20,745 nucleotides of DNA from Bacteroidales bacterium (GTDB lineage: Bacteria; Bacteroidota; Bacteroidia; Bacteroidales; F082), in contig JAFRRE010000128.1 in NCBI GenBank assembly GCA_017428285.1, forward strand, positions 1-20,745, in the 5' to 3' direction. The position numbers and the translations under genes are program-made. The notes below the pieces were generated by a model. The model searched no databases and was not told the origin of the DNA. It saw nothing but the letters and a program-made list of their open reading frames with translations. Below are positions 14,229-20,155 of the stretch, one piece after another. Every line of letters starts with the position of its first letter. Position 1 is the stretch's first letter.

Positions 14229-15587
14229 ATGAAAAAAACAATCTTTATGACAATGCTTTTGCTTGGAATTATGGTTTTTGCAAAAGCACAAAATGACACA
14301 ACGTTCTATGTAAACAACATGGAAAGTTATGTGGATGTATGCACAAACAAGTACGACAGAGCCTTGATTTACGCCGCTGAAAATTGTAATGATTTTATGT
14401 GGCGAATTAATTACGGTGGTGAAGATCACTATGAAAACCCCATAGTCATTACACAAGACATGGGCTACTATGGAGGTGATGAATGCATTATTGAATATGG
14501 AGGATGCGATTATTCATACACAAGAATCATACACTTCACATCAACAAACGTACCTGTACCTGCAACTTTGCAAATATGGAAACGCTACAACGAAATTATG
14601 GCCATTGAACCAGTCGGCGCTGACTCTCTCGAGATGTATGACTTCCATTGGTCCACTGGCGAGACTACACCCACTATCGAAGTGTCCGAACCAGGTATCT
14701 ATACCTGCGGTATCTCCGACCAGTGTGCCACCGCCACGCGCACCTTCATCGTCCGCGACAATGTGGAGATTTACCGCTCCGGCGTCGACCCTGCCACCAA
14801 CAAGAACAGGGTCTTGTGGCAGACCACTCCCGAGCAAGCCGAGTACATCAGCTCAGTGAAGATTGATCGCGATGGCATGGTCGTAGGGACGGTGCCCTAT
14901 TTGGATGGTCAGTTCATAGACATTATCGGCAGCGAGAACGCTGCGCGTATCTACCGCATCACAGGCATTGCGAGCGACGGCACTGAATGTCCCTTGCCGA
15001 GTTATCGGTTCGGCACGTTCAACACCATCATTTCGCCCGACATCGCCAATCCGAGCCTCATGAATTTCACGTGGGAAGACCCGTTCATCGAAGAAGGTTC
15101 GTCCTATTCGGTAGCAGCCTATCGCATCGGAAGATTCAACGAGAGCACGGGTGAGTTCGTCGCCATCGACCAGCTCAGCGCACAGGTTCACCTTGGCAAG
15201 TACAACATGGACTTGTTCGAAGGTGACTATGGCATCGTGGCCGCCGTGTTCAACGATGCAAAGAATCGCAACTACGAAGAATTGGCCTTCTCTAACCGTT
15301 CGGACAGCGGAATCGTCGGCGTGGAGGAAAATGGTCCTTCGACAGGCTCGGGAGCCACAAGGACCTTAACCGTTTACCCGAATCCTGCAAACAATGTTTT
15401 GTTTGTAGAGACGCGGCGCGCCACGTCTCTACAGGGGGAAACCTACCGCATAATGAATCCCCTCGGCCAAACCCTGATGGAAGGCCAAATCACGACGGAA
15501 AAACAACAAATCGACGTGCGCAATTTGACTAAGGGTTTGTATTTCATCACCGTGGGTGATGCAACGCGGAAATTTGTGGTGGAATAA
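14229..15587 (+). CDS. T9SS-secreted surface protein with type A C-terminal sorting domain
   Basis: This is a 452-residue protein. The signal peptide is 1-20 (ending AKA before QND). An N-terminal domain of about 110 residues is rich in Tyr, Cys and Asn. A strand-rich region begins with FHWSTGETTPTIEVSEPGIYTC, an Ig-like/PKD-type segment often seen in T9SS cargo, followed by fibronectin-like strands. The C-terminal sorting domain starts TVYPNPANN and ends GLYFITVGDATRKFVVE, directing export by the type IX system and cell-surface attachment. The first roughly 400 nt are visibly richer in A/T than the rest. Two palindromic repeats lie in frame near and within the sorting domain. Function beyond secretion is unknown. 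It is transcribed alone, with a terminator at 15718-15750. Confidence 0.88.
   Translation: MKKTIFMTMLLLGIMVFAKAQNDTTFYVNNMESYVDVCTNKYDRALIYAAENCNDFMWRINYGGEDHYENPIVITQDMGYYGGDECIIEYGGCDYSYTRIIHFTSTNVPVPATLQIWKRYNEIMAIEPVGADSLEMYDFHWSTGETTPTIEVSEPGIYTCGISDQCATATRTFIVRDNVEIYRSGVDPATNKNRVLWQTTPEQAEYISSVKIDRDGMVVGTVPYLDGQFIDIIGSENAARIYRITGIASDGTECPLPSYRFGTFNTIISPDIANPSLMNFTWEDPFIEEGSSYSVAAYRIGRFNESTGEFVAIDQLSAQVHLGKYNMDLFEGDYGIVAAVFNDAKNRNYEELAFSNRSDSGIVGVEENGPSTGSGATRTLTVYPNPANNVLFVETRRATSLQGETYRIMNPLGQTLMEGQITTEKQQIDVRNLTKGLYFITVGDATRKFVVE
15333..15365. repeat. REP-like palindrome in the T9SS gene, before the sorting domain
   Basis: GGTCCTT (15333-15339) and AAGGACC (15359-15365) are perfect inverted ends around TCGACAGGCTCGGGAGCC-like sequence of the TTCGACAAGCTCA family. 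It is in frame and encodes GPSTGSGATRT at the junction before the TVYPNP sorting domain. Confidence 0.72.
15404..15433. repeat. 30-bp near-perfect palindrome (GTAGAGACG type) inside the sorting domain
   Basis: TGTAGAGACG (15404-15413) and CGTCTCTACA (15424-15433) are exact inverses, and the centre GGCGCGCC is itself a palindrome; only one C/A pair breaks the symmetry. It is in frame and encodes the ETRRATSLQ stretch between conserved sorting-domain strands. GTAGAGACG palindromes are known as dispersed repeats in several phyla. Confidence 0.78.
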
Positions 15588-15595
15588 CCATGTTG

Positions 15596-15697
15596 GCTGT
15601 AGGGCTGTCGCATTGCGGCAGCCGCAACGAAAAACGATGATGCTGCTGCCGTGGTACGACAGCACTACATTCCATCGTGGTACGACAGCCCTACAGC
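15596..15697. repeat. Compound palindromic repeat downstream of the T9SS gene
   Basis: GCTGTAGGGCTGTCG (15596-15610) and CGACAGCCCTACAGC (15683-15697) are perfect 15-bp inverted ends. Inside are a hairpin GCTGTCGC/GCGGCAGC (one mismatch) and a 20-nt direct repeat, CGTGGTACGACAGCACTACA at 15650-15669 and again with one change at 15676-15695. It begins nine nucleotides after the stop codon and is probably transcribed before the terminator. Confidence 0.78.
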
Positions 15698-15717
15698 ACC
15701 AACGATAAATGAACAAC

Positions 15718-15750
15718 AATCCTTCGGCCTGGAGGTCGAAGGATTTTTTT
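15718..15750 (+). terminator. Terminator of the T9SS cargo gene
   Basis: AATCCTTCG (15718-15726) pairs with CGAAGGATT (15737-15745), a CC/GG step sits inside, and seven T end at 15750. Confidence 0.88.
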
Positions 15751-15783
15751 GTCCCATTATTCCGCCAACTGCATAAAATTGTG

Positions 15784-15791
15784 TACTTTTG
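15784..15791 (+). promoter_or_regulatory. -7 promoter element of the ruvX-def unit
   Basis: TACTTTTG matches TAnnTTTG, followed by CAC, 18 nt before the ATG at 15810. It overlaps the alternative TTG start at 15789, which rules that start out. Confidence 0.65.
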
Positions 15792-15809
15792 CACCTCAAT
15801 TTGAAGGAT

Positions 15810-16256
15810 ATGGCACGAATCATGGCAATCGACCTTGGACGCAAACGCAGCGGCATCGCTGTCACCGACCCTTTGCAGATCATCGCCAACGGGCTGACGA
15901 CGGTGGAGTCGCACAAGCTTGTCGACTTCGTTCTTGATTATGTGAGGCGCGAAGAGGTGGAGCAAATTGTCATTGGAGAGCCCAAGGACATGAAGAACAA
16001 CCCTTCCGACTGCTCGAAATATATTGAACCCATCGTCAACCGCCTGAAGAAGCTCCTGCCCGACATGAAGATTGTGCGTTACGATGAACGTTTCACTTCG
16101 GTGATGGCGCACCAGACCATGATTGACGCGGGCCTCAGCAAATCGAAACGTCAGGACAAGGAACTTGTCGACACCATTGCCGCCACCATCATCCTTCAAT
16201 CCTTCATGGAATCCAAAAACAATTCAACGAATCAACAATCAACAATTCAACAATGA
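15810..16256 (+). CDS. ruvX: Putative pre-16S rRNA nuclease / Holliday junction resolvase-like protein (YqgF/RuvX)
   Basis: This is a 148-residue cytoplasmic protein of the RNase H-like fold. Motifs are MAIDLGRKRSGIAVTDP (catalytic Asp), VIGEPKDM, YDERFTS, and DTIAATIILQSFME with the final acidic residue. In E. coli, YqgF processes the 5' end of 16S rRNA; resolvase activity is also reported for some members. The usual family end is near ESK. Here a 12-residue Asn/Gln/Ser tail follows, encoded by a CAATTCAACAA-type repeat (16219-16253). The stop codon overlaps the def start (ATGA), so translation of the two is coupled. The ATG at 15810 is chosen over 15822 because it gives the usual MARIMAID start. 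Confidence 0.92.
   Translation: MARIMAIDLGRKRSGIAVTDPLQIIANGLTTVESHKLVDFVLDYVRREEVEQIVIGEPKDMKNNPSDCSKYIEPIVNRLKKLLPDMKIVRYDERFTSVMAHQTMIDAGLSKSKRQDKELVDTIAATIILQSFMESKNNSTNQQSTIQQ
16219..16253. repeat. CAATTCAACAA repeat at the end of ruvX
   Basis: CAATTCAACGAATCAACAA, then TCAACAATTCAACAA, form a run of ATTCAAC/ATCAAC units shared with the right arm of the inverted repeat at 18901-18978. It encodes the nonconserved RuvX tail and runs into the def start codon. Confidence 0.7.
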
Positions 16257-16822
16257 TACTTCCTATTGTAGCATACGGTCACCCCACCCTGAAAGCCATA
16301 GCTCAGCCCATCACCGCTGACTATCCTGAATTGGAAACCCTGCTGAATGATATGTGGGAAACCTTGACTCATTCCGAAGGCGTCGGCTTGGCTGCCCCTC
16401 AGGTCAACAAATCTATCCGCCTGTTTATTGTCGACGGCAATCCATTCTATCCCGACTATCCGGATGCCAAGGACTTCAAGCAGGTTTTCATCAATGCCGA
16501 ACTCCTCGAAGCTTTTGGTGAGACAGTGCCTTTCAAGGAAGGCTGCCTCAGCTTGCCCAATATCTACGAAGAGGTGATGCGCCCTGAAAAGATACGTATC
16601 AAATACCTCGATGAGAACTTCCAAGAGCATGAAGAGGTGTTTGAAGGCATCCGCTCCCGTATCATCCAACACGAATATGACCATTTGCAAGGCCATGTCC
16701 ATGTGGATCGCATCGCTCCACTTCGCAAGACCCTGTTGCAAGGCAAACTGCGCGCCATCTCGGAGGGCAAATGCGACGTGGATTATCGCATGATCTTCCC
16801 GCGTAAGAAGAAACATAGATAA
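16253..16822 (+). CDS. def: Peptide deformylase
   Basis: This is a 189-residue metalloenzyme that removes the formyl group from the initiator methionine of new proteins. All three family motifs are present: GVGLAAPQ (43-50), EGCLS (96-100) with metal ligand Cys98, and HEYDH (140-144) with ligands His140 and His144 and catalytic Glu141. A bacterial insertion (NPFYPDYPDAKDFKQ) between the first two motifs is usual in Bacteroidota. The start codon overlaps the ruvX stop, and the next gene begins 22 nt downstream, so ruvX-def-lipoprotein form one operon from the promoter at 15784-15791. Confidence 0.96.
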   Translation: MILPIVAYGHPTLKAIAQPITADYPELETLLNDMWETLTHSEGVGLAAPQVNKSIRLFIVDGNPFYPDYPDAKDFKQVFINAELLEAFGETVPFKEGCLSLPNIYEEVMRPEKIRIKYLDENFQEHEEVFEGIRSRIIQHEYDHLQGHVHVDRIAPLRKTLLQGKLRAISEGKCDVDYRMIFPRKKKHR

Positions 16823-16844
16823 TTGATATAAAAACTCCAATAAG

Positions 16845-17423
16845 ATGAAGAAAACTTTAAAACTAATGGCTGTCGCCCTGCTGACATTTGGGTTGTTTGC
16901 TTGTGGCGAAAATCGAAAGGAAATTACCTTAGAGGAACTGAGAGAGGCTCAATCCACCTTGTTTAATGAAAATGGCTCATTGAATGAAAAGGAAGCACCA
17001 AAGGTGGCGGAAAAATACTGCCGCTATGTCAAACAAAACCCCAACGACACAGCTGCTGTCAAATGGCTCTTTCATGCCATGGAAATCAATTTGATGCTGA
17101 AAGATTCTGAAAAAAGCATCAAGATGGGCAACCAACTGTTGGAACAATATCCCCAGTCGAAATGGGCTCCTCGAACGTTGTTGACTTTGGGCTCTTTTGT
17201 CTATAACGACCAACTTAAGGACACAGCTCAGGCTCATGTCATGTTCCAGAGGTTGATTGATGAATATCCTGACAGCGATTTGGTTGATGACGCTCAGAAA
17301 TCCATCGAATACCTTGGCTTGTCGCCAGATGAAATCATGAGTTTGATCATGATGTCGCAGATGAATGTTGAAGAAATCGATTTAGATGCTGCCTCGAATG
17401 AAAATGAAAAAAGCCTGCAGTAA
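16845..17423 (+). CDS. Lipoprotein with tetratricopeptide-like repeats
   Basis: This is a 192-residue protein with a lipoprotein signal ending LFAC (Cys20), followed by GENRKE. The mature region is alpha-helical, with TPR-like pairs: AEKYCRYVKQNPNDTAAVKWLFHAM, SIKMGNQLLEQYPQSKWAPRTLLTLG and AHVMFQRLIDEYPDSDLVDDAQKSIEYL. The 'll..yP.s..a..al..lg..' pattern is that of BamD/YbgF-type periplasmic TPR domains, but the length and lack of flanking domains do not point to either. It is probably a periplasm-facing scaffold protein. It is last in the ruvX-def operon. Its TAA stop lies in the loop of the terminator hairpin. Confidence 0.82.
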   Translation: MKKTLKLMAVALLTFGLFACGENRKEITLEELREAQSTLFNENGSLNEKEAPKVAEKYCRYVKQNPNDTAAVKWLFHAMEINLMLKDSEKSIKMGNQLLEQYPQSKWAPRTLLTLGSFVYNDQLKDTAQAHVMFQRLIDEYPDSDLVDDAQKSIEYLGLSPDEIMSLIMMSQMNVEEIDLDAASNENEKSLQ

Positions 17424-17436
17424 CGCAGGCTTTTTT
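17407..17436. terminator. Bidirectional terminator with a stop codon in its loop
   Basis: AAAAAAGCCTGC (17407-17418) and GCAGGCTTTTTT (17425-17436) form a perfect 12-bp stem. The 6-nt loop AGTAAC contains the TAA of the TPR lipoprotein. The T-run on the minus strand also serves convergent metK, which ends seven nucleotides away. Confidence 0.93.
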
Positions 17437-17442
17437 CGTAAG

Positions 17443-18714
17443 TTAGCGACAAAAGGCCGCTTTTAGTTGATCCACCAGATCAAGCTTTTCCCAGCCAAAG
17501 AACTCCACGTTTTTGTAGATGTGCTCGCCTTCGCGGAAGGTGTTGTTGTCTTCATAATAGACTTCCACCTTGCGGGTCTCGGGTTGGCGGCCGAAATGGC
17601 CGTAGGAAGCCGTCTCCTCGAAGATGGGGTTGGTGAGGCCGAAACGCTTCACGATGAAGTATGGCCTCAAATCGACCAGTTCTCTAACCTTGAGGGCGAT
17701 CTCGGCATCACTCATCTTGACGTGCGAGGTGCCGTCAGTGTTGATGTAGAAGCCTACAGGCTCGGCTTTGCCGATGGCGTAGGCAATCTGCACCAAGGCT
17801 TGGTCGCAGATGCCTGCGGCCACGAGGTTCTTGGCAATGTGGCGTGCTGCATAGGCTGCCGAACGGTCTACCTTCGAGCTGTCCTTGCCTGAGAAAGCAC
17901 CACCGCCGTGGGCACCGCGACCACCGTAGGTGTCGACGATGATCTTACGACCCGTGACACCGGTGTCGCCGTGGGGACCACCGATGACGAACTTGCCCGT
18001 GGGATTCACGTAGAGCTTCATGTCATCGCCGAAGAGTTTCTTCAGGCGGGCGGGCATCTGTTTCCTCACCCTTGGGATAAGGATATTGCGCACATCTGCC
18101 TCGATTTTCTTCTGCATAGTCTTATCATCGGCAAACTCGTCGTGTTGCGTGCTGATGACGATGGTGTCGATACGCAAAGGCTTCCAGCCTTCGCCGTATT
18201 CCACCGTCACTTGCGACTTAGCATCAGGGCGAAGGTAGGTCATCTTCTTGCCTTCGCGGCGGATGTTGGCCAGCTCTTGCAACAAGAGGTGCGAAAGGTC
18301 GATGGTGAGGGGCATGTAGTTCTCGGTCTCCTTGCAGGCGAAGCCAAACATCATGCCTTGGTCGCCGGCGCCCTGGTTCTCATCGGCCTCGCGCTTGACA
18401 CCTTGGAAGATGTCGTTCGACTGTCCGTGAAGAGCAGAGAGCACACCGCACGATTGTGCGTCAAACTGGTACTCCGACTTGTTGTAGCCGATGCGATCGA
18501 TGACGCGGCGGGCAACGTCTTGGATTTCGACGTAAGCGTTGGTGCGTATTTCGCCGGCAACGACTACCAAACCGGTGGTAACTAAAGTCTCACAAGCCAC
18601 CTTTGAGGTGGGGTCATAACGGAGAATCTCATCCAATACGGCATCCGAAATCTGGTCACATACCTTGTCGGGATGGCCTTCTGAAACGGATTCTGATGTG
18701 AAATAGTAACCCAT
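17443..18714 (-). CDS. metK: S-adenosylmethionine synthetase
   Basis: This is a 423-residue enzyme that makes S-adenosylmethionine from methionine and ATP. Visible motifs are the start [20 protein letters not shown], the ATP/methionine motif [10 protein letters not shown] (about 115-124), the phosphate-binding loop GGGAFSGKD (about 271-279), and [20 protein letters not shown] between them. The length (about 40 residues over E. coli MetK) is usual for Bacteroidota, which have an insertion after GYNKSEY and before the final domain. The gene has an approximately 165-nt 5' leader. That leader begins with a SAM-II/SAM-V-like riboswitch and then holds a REP-like palindrome, so feedback repression by SAM is likely. 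Confidence 0.97.
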   Translation of the reverse strand: MGYYFTSESVSEGHPDKVCDQISDAVLDEILRYDPTSKVACETLVTTGLVVVAGEIRTNAYVEIQDVARRVIDRIGYNKSEYQFDAQSCGVLSALHGQSNDIFQGVKREADENQGAGDQGMMFGFACKETENYMPLTIDLSHLLLQELANIRREGKKMTYLRPDAKSQVTVEYGEGWKPLRIDTIVISTQHDEFADDKTMQKKIEADVRNILIPRVRKQMPARLKKLFGDDMKLYVNPTGKFVIGGPHGDTGVTGRKIIVDTYGGRGAHGGGAFSGKDSSKVDRSAAYAARHIAKNLVAAGICDQALVQIAYAIGKAEPVGFYINTDGTSHVKMSDAEIALKVRELVDLRPYFIVKRFGLTNPIFEETASYGHFGRQPETRKVEVYYEDNNTFREGEHIYKNVEFFGWEKLDLVDQLKAAFCR

Positions 18715-18772
18715 AACAAATTGTTTATTAGTTAGTTAATAATAAATTTGTGTGGGAAGTTGTTGACTGAAA

Positions 18773-18813
18773 GGGTCCTTCGATCATTCGGCAAGCTCAT
18801 GACTCAGGAACCC
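18773..18813. repeat. Degenerate REP-like palindrome in the metK leader
   Basis: GGGTCCT (18773-18779) and AGGAACCC (18806-18813) are inverted ends with one bulge, around CGATCATTCGGCAAGCTCA, a decayed copy of the TTCGACAAGCTCA family. It sits between the metK aptamer and the start codon. Confidence 0.6.
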
Positions 18814-18822
18814 AAGGAAAAA

Positions 18823-18875
18823 GCATTGTTTTAGCATTTTTTCTTGTGGTTGCAATCAAATCAAATCTTTCCACG
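18823..18875 (-). promoter_or_regulatory. SAM-II/SAM-V-type riboswitch candidate upstream of metK
   Basis: Read on the minus strand: P1 5' GTGG (18871-18874) and 3' CCAC (18846-18849) enclose a loop whose last 18 nt are GATTTGATTTGATTGCAA. The SAM-II aptamer, as I recall it, has GATTTAACCGTATTGCAA at this place, with the same length and the same GATTT and ATTGCAA ends. After P1 comes AAGAAAAAATGCTAAAAC, matching the conserved A-rich segment and GCTAAA of SAM-II and SAM-V. Where the known loop has CC pairing with GG after GCTAAAAA, this one has TT and AA, which keeps the pseudoknot possible. It lies about 10 nt after the -7 element, so at the very 5' end of the transcript. Confidence 0.78.
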
Positions 18876-18885
18876 TAAGCGGGTG

Positions 18886-18893
18886 CAAAAATA
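18886..18893 (-). promoter_or_regulatory. -7 promoter element of metK
   Basis: The minus strand reads TATTTTTG, matching TAnnTTTG, followed by CACCCGC. It predicts a transcript start near 18880, directly before the aptamer, and a long leader of about 165 nt. Confidence 0.65.
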
Positions 18894-18900
18894 GTATTTT

Positions 18901-18978
18901 TTGTTGAATTGTTGATTGTTTATTTGTTGAATTGTTGCAAAAAAACAATTCAACATTTCAACAATTCAACAAATCAAC
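18901..18978. repeat. Long imperfect inverted repeat (TTGTTGAATTG family)
   Basis: The left arm (18901-18937) is built from TTGTTGAATTGTTG units and the right arm (18946-18978) from CAATTCAACA units. They fold back with a few mismatches around an A-rich loop. On the minus strand it follows the gldA-like stop codon, with a seven-T run within the loop, so it may end that transcript. Related units lie at 16219-16253. Confidence 0.7.
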
Positions 18979-18994
18979 GATACGATAATGCTAA

Positions 18995-19906
18995 TCAACC
19001 TTTTGTCAGCTTCTGGAACGCCTCCTCAATGCTCAAGTCCTCTTTCTGTAAGGTCTTGATAATGAGGCCTCGGTCTACTGACCATTTCATCAAGTTGGCG
19101 CGGATGTCGGTGTCGTCCTGCGGTTCGAGGATCCAATGGTTCTCTTTTACGCGTTGCACGCGGCCAACTTGTGGGATGCTTTGGAGCAGGTCTTCGCTTA
19201 CCTCGCTCTCGAACTCTACGATGACCACATTGCTCATGGTGTTGTCCTGTTTCAGGTTCTCTATCTTGTCGTCGGCCACCACCACACCTTTATTAATAAT
19301 AATGGCGCGTTCACAGATGGCTTCAACCTCCTGCATGATGTGGGTGGAGAGCAGCACGGTCTTCTCCTTGCCGAGGCTGCTGATGAGGTTGCGGATGTCG
19401 ATGAGCTGGTTGGGGTCGAGGCCAGAGGTAGGCTCATCGAGGATGAGTACCTGCGGGTCGTGCATCATGGCTTGTGCGAGGCCCACGCGCTGGCGGTAGC
19501 CCTTCGATAAAGCCCCAATCTTCTTGTGTGCCTCAAGGCCGAGTCCTGTCTCGTCAATCATCGCCTCAATGCGCTTGTGGGCAGCTTCGCCTTTCAGTTG
19601 GTGCACGCCTGCCACAAACTCAAGGTATTCGCGCACATACATGTCAAGATACAATGGGTTGTGTTCTGGCAGGTAGCCTACAATACGCTTGACGGCCATT
19701 GGGTCGTCCATGACATCATGTCCTTCCACGCTCACCGTGCCCGAGGTGGGCGGGATGAAGCAGGTGATGATCTTCATCAGCGTCGACTTGCCCGCGCCGT
19801 TGGGGCCGAGCAGTCCGACGATACCTTTATTAATGGTGAGCGTCACGTCGTTGAGGGCGAGTTGTTCTCCGTATTGCTTGGTGATATGGTTGATTTCGAT
19901 GGACAT
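18995..19906 (-). CDS. gldA: ABC transporter ATP-binding protein, GldA-like
   Basis: This is a 303-residue cytoplasmic ATPase. Walker A is GPNGAGKS (34-41), signature LSKGYRQR (133-140), Walker B VLILDEP (153-159), and STHIMQEVEA holds the switch His. LSKGYRQRVGLAQAM, TSGLDPNQL and the VVADDKIENL segment closely follow the gliding-motility ATPase GldA of Bacteroidota, which works with permeases GldF and GldG. Neither partner is adjacent in the window, and non-gliding Bacteroidales carry homologues of unclear role. The ATG at 19906 is preferred over an in-frame start at 19999, because the promoter at 19926-19933 lies between them and MSIEINHI is the usual family start. The gene symbol is by similarity. 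Confidence 0.85.
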   Translation of the reverse strand: MSIEINHITKQYGEQLALNDVTLTINKGIVGLLGPNGAGKSTLMKIITCFIPPTSGTVSVEGHDVMDDPMAVKRIVGYLPEHNPLYLDMYVREYLEFVAGVHQLKGEAAHKRIEAMIDETGLGLEAHKKIGALSKGYRQRVGLAQAMMHDPQVLILDEPTSGLDPNQLIDIRNLISSLGKEKTVLLSTHIMQEVEAICERAIIINKGVVVADDKIENLKQDNTMSNVVIVEFESEVSEDLLQSIPQVGRVQRVKENHWILEPQDDTDIRANLMKWSVDRGLIIKTLQKEDLSIEEAFQKLTKG

Positions 19907-19925
19907 TTGAGATGATTTTGGAGTG

Positions 19926-19933
19926 CAAAAATA
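19926..19933 (-). promoter_or_regulatory. -7 promoter element of the gldA-like gene
   Basis: The minus strand reads TATTTTTG, matching TAnnTTTG, followed by CACTCC, 20 nt before the ATG. Confidence 0.62.
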
Positions 19934-19974
19934 GAAAAAAACGTTCATAGTATTGCCTGTAACCAAAAAAGTAG

Positions 19975-19982
19975 TACTTTTG
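19975..19982 (+). promoter_or_regulatory. Distal -7 promoter element upstream of rplM
   Basis: TACTTTTG matches TAnnTTTG. It would start a transcript near 19988 that runs through the hairpin at 20028-20059 to rplM. Confidence 0.58.
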
Positions 19983-20027
19983 CGGCCTCGTTCAATCATC
20001 CAAAATCTGTCTTCTGAACGCGCTAAC

Positions 20028-20059
20028 GCATTGATTTATGGGCGAACATGAATTAATGC
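20028..20059 (+). ncRNA. 13-bp hairpin between the two rplM promoters
   Basis: GCATTGATTTATG (20028-20040) pairs with CATGAATTAATGC (20047-20059) over all 13 positions, two being G-U wobbles, around loop GGCGAA. Wobbles that keep the RNA stem but not the DNA palindrome favour a role as RNA. No T-run follows. It could be a leader element of the ribosomal-protein operon or part of a small RNA. Confidence 0.5.
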
Positions 20060-20092
20060 ACGAAAAAAGTTGGAGCGTAAAGAAGAAAGTTG

Positions 20093-20100
20093 TACTTTTG
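20093..20100 (+). promoter_or_regulatory. Proximal -7 promoter element of rplM-rpsI
   Basis: TACTTTTG matches TAnnTTTG, followed by CACG, 55 nt before the rplM ATG. The sequence just after it, CCCTA-AAA-TAGGG (20105-20117), could form a small hairpin at the transcript's 5' end. Confidence 0.63.
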
Positions 20101-20155
20101 CACGCCCTAAAATAGGGTAGTGTCTTATAGAATTGGATAACATATTAAACACAAA

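Noticed and set aside
15415..15422. GGCGCGCC as a restriction or cloning site
   Set aside because: It is the centre of the longer 30-bp palindrome and is better explained as part of that repeat.
15429..16199. 256-codon open frame on the minus strand
   Set aside because: It crosses the T9SS gene end, a palindromic repeat, a terminator and ruvX, all of which have better explanations on the plus strand.
17908..18585. 225-codon open frame on the plus strand
   Set aside because: It is antisense to metK, with a His/Asp/Val-rich composition typical of reverse reading of a conserved gene.
19907..19999. 31-residue extension of the GldA-like ATPase
   Set aside because: It contains the promoter element at 19926-19933, and the family normally begins MSIE.
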